A stretch of DNA of 64,000 nucleotides. It comes from Notospermus geniculatus (lineage: Eukaryota > Nemertea > Pilidiophora > Heteronemertea > Lineidae). The translations under genes were made by a program, and so were the position numbers. The DNA lies in assembly GCA_002633025.1 (NCBI GenBank), contig NMRB01002238.1, positions 1 to 64,000 of the forward strand, given 5' to 3'. The notes beneath the pieces were generated by a model that was given only the letters and a program-made list of their open reading frames with translations, did no database searches and was not told where the DNA came from. Below are positions 47,889 through 59,442 of this stretch, piece by piece (the stretch's first letter is position 1; every line of letters starts with the position of its first letter).

Positions 47889-48924
47889 GAGAAGATTCCA
47901 TGATCTACATCACTCATCCTCTACCATTCCCTAGAACATTCGACCTGATTTGTTTCTCGGTTAAGAGCCGACTGAGGACTATAGATTGACACAAATACTT
48001 ATCTTGTGTGGTGAGAGGGTGGTGTGGTCAAACGCGGGCACTGGGACGGTTCTGAAGCTAACCCAGGACTATCCTGACTACCCGTCTGTCTGCATGTAGC
48101 AAGAACTTAAACAGTGTATTGGGTAAACGAACAGCAGGGAGTGACTGCATACGTTTTCTCTTGGGTTGCATGTACGCGGTTTCTTTCTGAAAAAACACTG
48201 AATCGTCCAGTCTTGTCATCTGCATAGGAGCCGAAATGTCGCATTTGACTTACGGCTCTGAGTCGATGTCGTGATAACTGCTCTTTTCTTTGCCTATCGC
48301 GGGACTTGAACCAATTCAGCTGGCTGTTCATTTATCATTTACACCTAAGAATTTCAAAACAGCCATCAGAAAAAAGTTTTTTAAGTTGAAGGGTGCCATA
48401 TGACACTTAGACTACTGCAACGAGTGCTTCAAGTGGGAACACATGCAAAGCCTGCCGAAGCTGAGCATTTTTTTACCGATGCTCCCCGAAGTACACCGGT
48501 TGCTGCCGAAATCCAGTTGTTCCCCCGAATTTCGACGTCTCTGATTACAGTGGTCACAGAGACAAACATGGTCGTATAATTGGGAGCGTCATGTTTGCAT
48601 AATTAGGAGAGTAAATCTGATTCGTCTATTTTAATCCTCAGATGAAACTGAGAAGAAAATTGAGCCGTTACGGAATCAAGATTCATCTCGGTCGGATACC
48701 GATACTGCCTTCAGGCAATCTAATAGACAATTCACTCAGCATGATAAAAATGAATGAGCTCTCTGGAAGTAAAGAATAGCTGGCAATCTTGTCAATTTAC
48801 ACTACTGTAGGGAAAAAACTGTTGGAATCCCTTGTAAATCAAAGATATCCATCCAAGAACTGTTGTCGCTGGCAGCTGGCTCATAAAACAAATCCAGATT
48901 GAAATGAAGTTTATTGATTCGAGG
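47889..48924. other. unassigned DNA
   Basis: No gene supported. A minus-strand frame at 48107-48331 is noted among the rejected items. Confidence 0.3.
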
Positions 48925-49455
48925 TCTTCTTCTCAGAATACTCTGTATTGCCTTGATTCCAAGGTTTTTTCTCACAGCACTTGGTATTGCCTTTTCTCAT
49001 AGCATTTGGTATTCCTTCTTCTCATAGCATTTGGTATTGCCTTGATTCCAAGGCTTTTTCTCATAGCGCTTGGTGGTATTGCCTTTTCTCATAGCATTTG
49101 GTATTGCCTTGATTTCAAGCCTTCTTCTCATAGCATTTGGTATTGCCTTGATTCCAAGCCTTCTCATAGCATTTGGTATTGCCTTGATTTCAAACCTTCT
49201 TCTCATAGCATTTGGTATTGCCTTGATTCCAAGCCTTCTTCTCATAGCGCTTGGTGGTATTGCCTTTTCTCATAGCATTTGGTATTGCCTTGATTCCAAG
49301 CCTTCTTCTCATAGCATTTGGTACAGCCTTGATTCCAAGCCTTCTAATAGCATTTGGTATTGCCTTGATTCCAGGCCTTCTTCTCATAGCATTTGGTATT
49401 GCATTGATTCCAAGCCTTCTTCTCATAGCATTTGGTATTGCTAATCCTTTTTCTC
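48925..49455. repeat. 36-bp minisatellite
   Basis: About a dozen or more irregular units built from CTCATAGCATTTGGTATTGC and CTTGATTCCAAGCCTTCTT. Short units lack the CTTGATTCCAAG part. GCGCTTGGTGGTATT variants occur twice (49061 and 49247), hinting at a higher-order unit of about 186 bp. Twelve codons per unit and no stop keep several frames open, reading LLIAFGIALIPS on one strand and MRRRLGIKAIPNA on the other. No start or flanking exon suggests a gene. Confidence 0.95.
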
Positions 49456-49689
49456 ATAACACTATTGCCTTTTCTGTTTTGAAATATTGGACGACCGCTG
49501 AATGCCAAGAGCCAACGACCGGTGATTGTGTTTGTCAATCATTGGTCACCTTGCTCTGTTGACCAAACCAACCAGTCGTTTAATTATTGCAGCTGGCACA
49601 AATCGAAGCCCCTTCGGATCCTCTACCCATGGTCATCTATACGTTCCATCTTCCCGTGGTAACCGTCTAAATAGTGCCAGGGTTAGGCA

Positions 49690-49960
49690 AAAAGGAATTG
49701 TAACGTTGCGAACAAAAGGGGTAGAAATTTAGGGGTATTACTAGCAAAGAGTGCAGATCCATGGGGCAATCATTATTTGTCAGAATAGCTGTGTCTTTTG
49801 TCTCCAGCTTGATATATTGTGTGGGACAAATGTGTCACATGACAGTAAAAGCCCTATTGTAAAGCCAAGTCGCTGAATAATAACAATAGAGCACTTGGGC
49901 TGTTCTAATATTTGGGATCACTCTGTCCTGGCTTATACCTTAAGTTTCCAGCCCCTTGGA
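49690..49960. repeat. dispersed repeat, copy 2 (partner at 1.6 kb)
   Basis: Same-orientation relative of 1570-1825, sharing GTCAGAATAGC, TTGTAAAGCCAAGTC and TGAATAATAACAATA. Confidence 0.75.
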
Positions 49961-50494
49961 ATTTTGTCGATCCACCGTGACCGTATCCTCGTGTCATCAC
50001 TGAAGAAGACCCACTGTCTGATGCTGGCATCATAGTAAATTGAGAATTCTCCCTACTGCCCACGCCTTGACTGTAATTGAATGTAGTTGTGCATTGGTTC
50101 GGGTCAATCTAGCGGTCAGAGTCCACGGAGAGCAGACTAGGGAGAAATCAGGCATGGGGAACTCTAATTAACCGTACCAGTGGATCAGGAGTAGTCGATG
50201 GCGGTGATTAGACCAGTTCGGCGAGGATCGTGAGACGAGTTGGTCACGAAATGGAGATCAGTACGAATGACTTGTCTATATACATAGGAGAAGAATAAAT
50301 AAAGTCGGCGCTGGTTAAGGAAGCATTGATTATACTGCTTCGGTATTTGGGTACACGGTTCCGCTATTTGGCAAGTCGAATTCGTGATGACATGATCTTG
50401 ACCATTATTTGGTAATAGAAAGGGCAACTGTGATTTGATTAACTGCGGGACGCTTTCTCCAAGGCCTTATATTTCTCCTTACACTTTTCTCCTA

Positions 50495-50725
50495 CGTCCT
50501 CAGTCCGGTCACCTTGGCAAAAGGTAGGCTAGGTCTCAGGTTCGAATCCAGCTTCTGCGATTTGGGACTAATCATCCCTGGCTCTTCACGTCCGTCACAT
50601 GGGACAGTAGGTCGTGGTACCTCATAGGTTGTGGCGTTGTGAGGGCAAGTAAAAGATCCCATGCAATTGACGAGCATGAGGGTTTGAGATGGTCTCTTCC
50701 GGGGGCAATATTACTTTGGCTTCGG
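50495..50725 (+). mobile_element. SINE-like repeat with pol III B box
   Basis: TTGGCAAAAGGTAGG (weak A box) and GGTTCGAATCC (perfect B-box match, 50539-50549) are followed by CGTCCGTCACATGGGACAG and GCAAGTAAAAGATCCCATG. The A-to-B spacing is too short for an intact tRNA, so this is a decayed or deleted tRNA-derived head. There is no second copy in the window. Confidence 0.45.
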
Positions 50726-53712
50726 TCCTGGTGGAAAAACAATACTATACGATGGTTATGTTGTTTTTGGAGTGCCGGAGATGTTGATAAACACTCACTT
50801 CGGCCCTTAATTTAAACCCTCCAACCGACAAGAAGCATATTATTCCAGCAACTAACCAGACCATTTAATTGATTATTTTCTCCATTCCATCTCCAGACGT
50901 TGTTGGTGGCACTGCTGAGCTGCTTAAAAAGTGAATGACATCGGAATTATTCGCGCAGGCCATGTCACGCGATCCAATATCCGATTCTTGTGGAAATGAT
51001 CTGGTTATAAAAAAGGCCAAGAATCATGTTGGAGGAAATATCTTGTCCAACATCTTGCCGCCAACATGAAAATGGACGGAATGCGGAGTACAATCATGAT
51101 ATTGTGTTGGATGTGATGGTGATCAACTCTTATTGGTCGTCCAAGTGACGCCGAAGGAGATGCTGTTCGTACGCTTTCGCAAAAAAACATCATCTACTGG
51201 CAGGTTACTGGGTGCTGGCCCATTGTACGACACTCAGCGTGCTCATACTGCTGCAACAGATGCTGATGAATAGGGATAATGGTTCAACTCTTGTTCATTT
51301 CACACCTGTCAGAGGTCCTTATCTGCTGTTGTCATCGACAACTGCGAAGATGTCAAGTATTCTGCACATGCTTCTGTTCCGCTCTTTGTTACTAATATTA
51401 CTGTAAATCCTTACAGACTGTCCAGAAACTGCCTCATCCGCGCAGATTCCTCAAAAAATTCGAATTTTTTATTTCACTTTCTTTCTGACCCCTACTTCGG
51501 CATCCAACAAGGAGAAACCACATATCAACCGGAGAAACTATCCGCATTCAACAAATGCACCTCAAATCAGCATTTTTTACAACAGGTAGCAAGATCCCGG
51601 TATTTCATAGGTTTCTGGTGATTAGAAGAGGCAGCCATAGTAATGCTGTAACATGGACCGAATTTGCCGGAAGCTTCTTCGGAGTATCGCGAACGATGCA
51701 AAGGGAAGGTGTGCCTGGGGCAGCTTCAGGTTTTACGGATAATCCTTTACGGCTGCTTCTGAGGCTGTCGTCTGGTGCTGTCGTTCATCATCACACGCGA
51801 GTTTTAAGTTACCGTATATATTTTGAAGCCGAGAAACAGAAACCAACAGGTTGGAAAGAAATGTCCAACTTGTCACCAACTGTCACTTACATAAGACAAA
51901 CTAAACCTACGATTTCAACCTCAAAAACGATCTGTCTATGATAAAAAATCGTATCGGGATCATTGGCCTACCGTCAAATGCTTTCTTCGTCTCTCGTTTT
52001 TCGTCATATTTGACTTTTCTGGCATGAAAAACGATATCTATGAAATATTTTGCAATGACGTCCATATCTGGCTAAAAACTGACATATGTCAGTTCCAGAC
52101 ATGTTGAAAATTGGTCCGACTGTCAGTAAGCTTAACTTAGCTTGTAGGGGGCAAGATCAAGTGGTCATTTGGAAAGAAAATAGTGAAAAATGAGTCGAAT
52201 CGTTGCTCTTTCTAGATTTAGTGTGTCATCGCAACTTCAGAGAGGAGGGAATCTAGACTATTGAAGGTGTATGCTGGTGTAAAGTGTCACGGTGTCCCCC
52301 CCCCCNTTCCCCTCATTGTATGAGGAACGCTGTAAAACAAGAGTGACAAACTTTTCTGTGTTACCTTATTGGTCTCCATACCTGTCTTTTAGGTGGAAAC
52401 ACTACGATATGTGGCACACTAGAAAATGTTACACCGTTACCATACTCAGGTATTGTGACTAAAGGCAACGCCATTACAGCTGTCTCTCCGCAACGAATGA
52501 AATACAACCAGCATTTATTACAGGTAAAATAACTCAGCAAGGATGTGGTTTCTATGAGTGATTACGCTAAGCACATAAACTGCCAATAATATTACTGATG
52601 TATCATTGCGTGTTGGCCATTAGTGAACTGTCAAACCGATTATTTTCATCAAAGAGCAACGAGCTTGATCGATATTAATAAAACCTCAAGGTCATATTGG
52701 TAGTTTATTACTGATGAAATATTAGATTAAGCCGACCACAATCTCCTCAAATGTAGATATCACCTGAGTTTCACAGGTCTCCTGCGGTTTGAAGGCTAGT
52801 TACAATCGCAGTGGCGGAAAGTAACTGAACAAAATGCACCGTCAAAGAATCAGCCAATCAACGGGCTGTTCTATGGGATATCCCCTGACATGCCTGACGT
52901 CGTTAATGGATTGGGAATTCCAATCTCGGGGTGCATTCATTTTCTCCTAGGTCACTTTCTATCAAAATGTAATCCTCCTGCACACCTTGTTTGCTTACAG
53001 GTTATCAAGTTACCCTTGTGTTACTCTTGGAATCTGCTACTCCTCACCCTGCACCAGACACCCGCCTCTAAGAACTCACTTATGAAAACAAATAGCGGCA
53101 AGAAAGATGAGAACACACAATTTAGGAAGAGTGATTTCTAATTTCCCAAGATAAAGTATAACAATTACACTCACTCTGTTTTATTGGACCAGTTTTTCAA
53201 TTTATCAACAGTAGTTTTGCAGACAGGAATAATTCTGATAATGTATGTTTTTTTTCTTACACGGTAGCTGATATAATTATGTAACTTTCAGAGAATCTTC
53301 CTTAAACTTTACAAAGTATTGCAACATCCCTCAGCGAACTTCACAAAGTTGTTTTGATTATATTCTGGTGTAGGTAAATCTCTTCCTGCTTCTAAGCTAT
53401 TGTGTTTGGCAGCTTTGCCATTTTTTCACTTGTTTACTGAAACTACATCGAGAAACTAAATCCACAACTTTGCTCTCAACCCATAAGACTGCAGGCATTA
53501 GGAAACTTAAGAAAAACATTTGCNGGCAGCACCGACGGCAAGCCAGAATGGCGTTATTGATGCATGTCATGTACCACATACATGTATTAACATTCGGAAG
53601 GGATCTGCATGAACAACAGTAGCCCTACCAAAACTGCAGTGATGAACTAGCATCATGAAATCTTGAGACAGAAGAACAGCCCGAGGGTGGAATGCCAGTG
53701 CAAGATCTGATG
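50726..53712. other. unassigned DNA with gaps at 52306 and 53524
   Basis: No gene supported; the plus-strand frame at 51555-51941 is unrecognised. The N at 52306 follows a C10 run. The N at 53524 has no obvious structural cause. Confidence 0.3.
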
Positions 53713-53713
53713 T

Positions 53714-53811
53714 ACAGGGTCTTACAAAAGAGTGTCCCTCTGTATTTCCTGGGTACCAGGTTGTGTGATTTCAATTGAGTTTTCAACCTTGTCCCAACAG
53801 CGGCTGGATTT
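53714..53811. mobile_element. partial AGGGTGTCC element
   Basis: ACAGGGTCTTACAAAAGAG, then ACCAGGTTGTGTGATTTCAA and CAACCTTGTCCCAACAGCGG, diverged from 26378-26497. It is truncated by the next repeat. Confidence 0.6.
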
Positions 53812-53812
53812 T

Positions 53813-54440
53813 TAGCTCACCTGGGGTGAGCTATTGTCATGGTGTGGTGTCCGTCGTCGTTGATCTGAAACTTGGTACATACATACCCCTAGGTCAGATG
53901 ACCTATGACACCAAGTTTCGGTCGGATTCAATTCTTGGCTTGGCCAGCAGGTGGCGGAAACCAAAAACACAAAATGTGCAATAACTCCTGAACTAATCAC
54001 TGGATCTTGTCCAAATTTTTATCATAGGTGTATTTAATGAGGATACATAACATATCTAACGGGTTTTTGATTTGACCTACTTTTCAAGGTCACAGAGGTC
54101 AAAGTTCAGAATTTTGCCTTTTGGTGGCACATTTTGTAACCGCTGGGGCTATTGAGCTGAAACTTGGTACATATATACCCCTATGTCAGATGACCAACGA
54201 CACCAAGTTTTGATCCGATTCGATTCTCTGCTTGGCCCGCAGATGGCCAAAACGAAAACTCGAAGTCCAATAATTCCTAAACTAACAACTGGATCATCTC
54301 CAAATTTTCATCGTGTATCTAATGAGTACACATGAGATATGTAACAGGTTTTTGATTTGACCTACTTTTCAAGATCACAGAGGTCAAAGATAAACATTTT
54401 GCCATTTGGTGGCATGTTTCGTGGCTATTTGACCTACATG
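53813..54440. repeat. GGTGAGCTATTG diffuse repeat, copy 1
   Basis: GCTCACCTGGGGTGAGCTAT (itself a hairpin) leads into CTGAAACTTGGTACATA, CAGATGACC, AGGTGGCGGAAACCAAAAA, and GTTTTTGATTTGACCTACTT with TCAAGGTCACAGAGGTCAAA. The CTGAAACTTGG block restarts 292 bp later (54154), giving two internal units. A near copy is at 63559. It is non-coding. Confidence 0.85.
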
Positions 54441-55701
54441 TAGTAACTTCTAATCTGGTGTGATCATATATGTACATGTATTGTACATGTAGCTACCCTC
54501 TATGTGTGCAGCAAATTTTCATCCAATTGTACCACAAATATATGGTTACCAGACTCACTGCCATTTTGGAAATTGGGCTGGCATATAAGTCATAAATTAC
54601 TCAAGTGAGAATGTTTCGCCCTTGAAATTTTGACATCAATAATCATATTAACTCAAGACTTGCCCTGGAACATTTTGATTTAACATTTGTCATTAGTTCT
54701 TCTGGCACATTCGCCCAGGTGAGCACATGGTCCATGGACCATTTCATAATGCCTATCAAGGACACGTTTTGGCTTTGACCTAGATTTTAAGGTCCTACAG
54801 ATGCCTTTTCTCAACTGTCTATTAAACTGATGGACTACCATTCCTCTAGTTTCCATTGTGCTCCCTTGACAAAACCACACAAAGATGGTACGCATATTAT
54901 CTTAATTAAATCCCCGCAGCAACCTTGAGGTCTTCACCACGTTAGTGCGAATGGATATGTCATGTGACCTTGTGAGGAAAATATTGATGAGGCAGCATAG
55001 TGACAATGTCCGTACTCTCTTGATGATAGCCATCAAATACGGGCATTAGCGTTGTTGCTACATTGCAATCATCTGCACTGGTTAGCGGAGCAGTCAGGGG
55101 TGTTCTGGATGAAACGGTGCTCACCGAGTAACAAGGATAATGTCTGAGTTAATTTGGCTTCTCGTTTCATCTGGAAGTTAAGATATCAGCTCATTATTCT
55201 ATTGTCAAGTATGTATCTTGTTACGGTTTTCTTTACTTGAGATTTCGGCCCTGGAGAGTAGTTGATGGGGAAATTGTGAAGCAGTACAGCAGAATCATTT
55301 GCAGAGCATGAAATATTGAATAGAAACTGCAATTGAATACAATACTGTTTGTTGTACAGAAACAGACAAGCTGGGAAATCCTGCACTCTCTTACGCTGAT
55401 GTCAGGTCATACATGTACCAATGATTGCCTGCGCCATGACTGAACAGTCGGCATCAAGTGAACAACCCTGGTCATGTCGCAGAAGTGGAAAAGTATATGC
55501 TTATCATAGAACAGGTGGCATCTGCCAAAATATCTTTCTCATCCACCATTGCCATCACCCCCAGGCCTATTTCAAGTTATCTCATATTGCCAACTACGAG
55601 TCATAGCTGTACACCCTCTAGTGTGTTCCCATACATCTGGTCAATCCCCACTGCCAGTATGATCATTGGAAGTCTCTTCGTCATTACCAAGCTTATCAAC
55701 A
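54441..55701. other. unassigned DNA
   Basis: TGTACATGTA-rich stretch near 54460-54495. Otherwise no feature is recognised. Confidence 0.3.
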
Positions 55702-55805
55702 TTAACAGAAAATGCTTTAGCCCTACTACGAGTATACTCGTAGCTGGCAGTGGGGAGGAAATCAGCAACTACGAGTATAATCGTAGCCGGCAGTCAACGT
55801 GTTAA
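55702..55805. mobile_element. TTAA-flanked piggyBac-like mini-element
   Basis: TTAA at both ends (55702-55705 and 55802-55805). The right end in complement reads TTAACACGTTGACTGCCGGC. Each arm holds an 18-bp palindrome, perfect at 55726-55743 (CTACGAGTATACTCGTAG) and with one mismatch at 55769-55786. Known: piggyBac transposons duplicate TTAA and have short inverted ends beginning in this fashion. The left end is more diverged, so the assignment is inference. Confidence 0.6.
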
Positions 55806-56426
55806 TAGTCGGGTGAACGACCATCGGGATCATGGTTCCTCATGGCGCAGAAGTTGAACAGGTTCAACTCTTGCGATTCATGATCGTTTCGATCGGCGAC
55901 TGATGCCGATTGTCACAGGTGAGACGCAACTGCAGTCCTGTCACACTATGTCAGCGACTGATTTGTTCTGCGCAGTCGCATCTCAGATGCAAGAGATCCA
56001 GAAAAGTCAGGCGCTGCCTTTACTGTCATTGCAAGGTTGACCTGTTGACCTGATGTCAGCATTAGAGCTGCCATCTCTACGTTAGATGCAAGGATTCCAA
56101 AATACTTTCTTGTGTACCACATGCAGCATCAAGCACGTACCATCCTCGTATCTTCCGCGAACGTCATGGAAGGCACGCAGTAAAGATGTAATGTCATTCG
56201 CCTCTGGTGCGCGGACCTCACGCAGAAGAGACGGCCATGACTTACATGTACGTGGAAGGTACGTGGATTGGTCAGTTGTACTCTGAACTCTATCACGACG
56301 TAACTTGATTATCCTACATCTTAGTCGCAGACATCCGATTATCCCCAGTAGGCTGTGACCAAATCATGCAACTGATTGCAAGTATTTCAAAGATCTTATA
56401 TCTACCTTTTAGTCACAGAGACTTCA
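55806..56426. other. unassigned DNA
   Basis: No gene or repeat recognised. Confidence 0.3.
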
Positions 56427-56984
56427 TAAGGCTTGTCTAAACCATCAACATTTTCAAAACATTTCTGTGACATGACATTTTAACAACTGTTTTAGAAATG
56501 TTGCCACTTGTTTTAGGGTTGGTGTACACTCTTCAACTGCAGGCCTGTCAACACCATCAACATTTTCAAAACATTGCAACAAATCTGCAACACCCTTGTT
56601 TTGGGATTGTTGCACAGTGTGGACAGGACTAGGGGGACTTGCAACAGTTCAAAACTTTGTTTTGAAAATGTTTTAGAAATGTTTTAAAAGAAATGTCATG
56701 GGAATTCTTCTGCAAACATGTTCAAAACATGTTTTGAATTGTTGCAAGTCTGTCCACACTGTGCAACGATCTGAAAACAAGGGGTGTTGCAGATTTGTTG
56801 CAACTGAATGTTTCAGAAATGTTTTGGAATTGTTGATGGTGTGGACAAGCCTTAAACATGTTTTCAAATTGTTTTGCAAATGTTGCAGATCCAGTTCCAC
56901 ACTGTGCAACAAACTGAAAACAACGGTGTTTGGTTATGTTACAGCTGGTGTTTTGGAAATGTTGATGGTGTAGACAGGCCTTTA
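56427..56984. mobile_element. nested foldback element with AACATTTTCAAAACA core
   Basis: The outer left end AAGGCTTGTCTAAACCATCA is mirrored by the outer right end, in complement AAAGGCCTGTCTACACCATC. An inner pair with the same termini runs from about 56543 (AGGCCTGTCAACACCATCAA) to 56853 (TTGATGGTGTGGACAAGCCT). The core is made of CAACATTTTCAAAACATTGC-type direct and inverted copies. The right arm is present twice 142 bp apart (TCCACACTGTGCAAC at 56753 and 56895). It is non-coding. Confidence 0.9.
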
Positions 56985-57909
56985 GACCTACACTCCACCA
57001 CCGTCTGATTCAAACTCTGTATTGCCATACTTAATTGGATAAAGCTTTCGTGCATTGATGTGTTCGGTGCAACCTTGCTACTAAAATCAGACTACAGTGA
57101 CACTTGTTGATGCCCACGGAAACATGCCAGCAGTATTGACTCTGAAAATCTCAATCAAATATTTAAACACGACTTGTTGATTACAAGTGCACGATCTGAG
57201 TTGTGAATACAAATTTGTTTCTATTTAAGTTGACCTGTTTGAGGCGAGTGTATGAGTACACGGTTCTGCACAGTTTTGCAGAGGTGAGGACAGTCAACCC
57301 ACCTTGAAAGCTTCAGATTGAGATTTTGATACAGATTTCAATATAACTTTGCCTAAAGAATGATGTATGCCACTACATATCATTATGTTTCATTCATGGC
57401 AGCTGAATTCGGCCTGACATATCTTCGTGATCACCAGAATGCAGTGTACACAAGCTGTTCAAATGTACAAGCACTATGTGAGATAAAAACAACAGAACTT
57501 TAAAACTGGTGTACATATTTTTTTTTCGATCACTCACCAAGGACCAGTAAATACCATGTGTTTCTTGGCACAACCAGCCCTGGCACAGGGTATAACTTTT
57601 GTTCAAAAACAGATTTACAGCACAGAGATATATATGTGTGTTCATACTAGGTCTCTCTGGAGCCGTTATCAAGTAAGAGCCTGTATTACAGAAAACAAAT
57701 AACATACTAATCTACAGATCTTTGAGGTGATGTCTCACTTCATTCATGCCGTCATATTGGCTGTTAAAAGATCGAAGGCCACTGGCGATCATTTAATTAC
57801 TGTACTCCATAATCCAGTAAACAAATTAAACGAATCTGGAAATCCTGATTTTGCCACAAAGTTTTCCTTCCAGTTCAAACAAAACAGCTGGCAGTGAAAG
57901 TCATTGAAA
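56985..57909. other. unassigned DNA
   Basis: No feature recognised. Confidence 0.3.
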
Positions 57910-58030
57910 GTAGGCGAAATAGCTAGTAGGCGAAATGGCGAATAGGCGAATTGGTTAATAGGCAAAATGGCGGGTAGGCGAAATGCCGAATAGGCGAAAT
58001 GGCTGTAGGCGAAATGGTTGTAGGTGAAGT
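57910..58030. repeat. TAGGCGAAATGG minisatellite
   Basis: About eight imperfect units of 14-18 bp built on TAGGCGAAATGGCGAA, with variable linkers between units. Confidence 0.9.
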
Positions 58031-58603
58031 GTATCCCTCAGTAAGTTCATCGTTCGCAGTTAAACCTTTATGGTTGATTCCTTTATGATACAATGCTGTT
58101 CTTTTCACATCAGTTTGTTTTGATTATGATTATTGCCAAGAAAAGTGTTGATCTCAGTACAAAAAATTAACTTCATCTGCAGAAAACAAACCAAATGGTT
58201 ATGAGCACAAAAGCTTTTCCATGTGGATGTTGAATTAAGAGCCAGCATCAAATAGATCATAACTTGTATTACTGCATTGTGTACAGATAATTATGGATGA
58301 TCTTTTCATTATGTAGAAGAAATTTAAGAGCTGTCACACACATCTTGATGCATCTGATCAGGGTTCAAATTGACCTCTCATCACCCTGATAGGCCAGCCA
58401 CACAAGTACAATTTGTCAAGCTTTTTGCAGAAAAAGTGTCCTTTTCCCTGATAAACCTTTCTTCGATCTGGTTCAAAAATGCCACCCTTGGGCAGGGATT
58501 GAACAGCTATTGAGAGCACAGCTAAATGAATCAATTTTCATTTGCTGAAATCCAGCTTTAATGAGTCAAAAAAGATTCCATTTCTAATCCCGCCCTATTT
58601 CCT
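58031..58603. other. unassigned DNA
   Basis: No feature recognised. Confidence 0.3.
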
Positions 58604-58888
58604 CTATTCAGCGTAAGAGATTATCGTTCGGCGTTCTGTGTCATCAGAATTTTTCACGTTTCTCTTTTTAAGTATTTCAACTGTTTGAATCATCGGGACT
58701 CGCCGATCGACAGCGCGAGTCACAGCGATAACTCGTGCCTTCACAAGGGTGTTTCTTTTTCCTATCATCAATTGAATTTCTTGAATAAATCGAGTGATAT
58801 GAGGCCAGATTAACAGTGCTGCCAGCATTTGACTAACAGATGTAATGGCAAGCGTTGCCACGGTAACCAGAGTCGTCTCTACAGACAA
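58604..58888 (-). CDS. candidate exon with one hydrophobic helix
   Basis: Minus-strand 94-codon frame, not in any repeat. After the Met (58888) comes a hydrophobic stretch (LVTVATLAITSVSQMLAALL, then IW), followed by a long basic/amphipathic stretch (IQLMIGKRNTLVKARVIAVT, RAVDRRVPMIQTVEILKKRN) and an acidic end at ISYAE-TAG. A moderate splice acceptor (ATTGTCTGTAG) overlaps the first codons, so it could be a last exon. No family is recognised. The membrane-proximal basic tail is compatible with a receptor or channel end, but that is inference. Confidence 0.25.
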   Translation of the reverse strand: MSVETTLVTVATLAITSVSQMLAALLIWPHITRFIQEIQLMIGKRNTLVKARVIAVTRAVDRRVPMIQTVEILKKRNVKNSDDTERRTIISYAE

Positions 58889-59099
58889 TTATTTTCTGGG
58901 TGTCAAGTAGCCGGTATGAAAAGATGCTCAGTGACTCAGAACACGGTACCACGTGGCCCATGAGGTTATGTGTTCAGAGCATTTATCCACTGAACTTTAA
59001 TACCTTTACCCCCATGGTGATGACAATGTTGCTTTGATTGGCAATGACGGTAATAAGCCGGAGTTTGTCAGGTGGTGCGTGGCGACACTGTGGGCTAAA
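58889..59099. other. unassigned DNA
   Basis: No feature recognised before the composite repeat. Confidence 0.3.
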
Positions 59100-59442
59100 C
59101 CTTAATCACGACCATAATCGACACTGTTGTTGTTTCCTTATTCTCTTACTCAGTAATCACCGGTAGTTACTCATGCGATGGGACGATCTCTTGACTCTCA
59201 TTATTTCTCTCCTCTGCATGGAGATTTTTGTGTGTACATAGTTCATTTCCTGGAGAAGTTTTCAGAGTTTCATTGCAGATGTCTCTGGTGGCAAGTTTCT
59301 CTACTGAAAAGGATTTCTCTACCGTCAAACTGCATGAGGACACGTGCAATAGGAGCTGACAGTCGGTTGACCAATAGGTGTACGGCCCAGTTCAATGCCT
59401 AGCGGACCCATTCCTGCATGATCAAGACAGTTTTCTTTTGTC

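Noticed and set aside
48107-48331. Minus-strand frame starting MNSQLNWFKSRDRQRKEQ with a perfect GTAAGT donor inside
   Set aside because: It recalls the end of a homeodomain only superficially; key residues of the WFxNRR motif are missing and no upstream part is visible.
52296-52306. C10 run beside an N
   Set aside because: Best explained as a homopolymer sequencing gap, not a functional G-quadruplex site.
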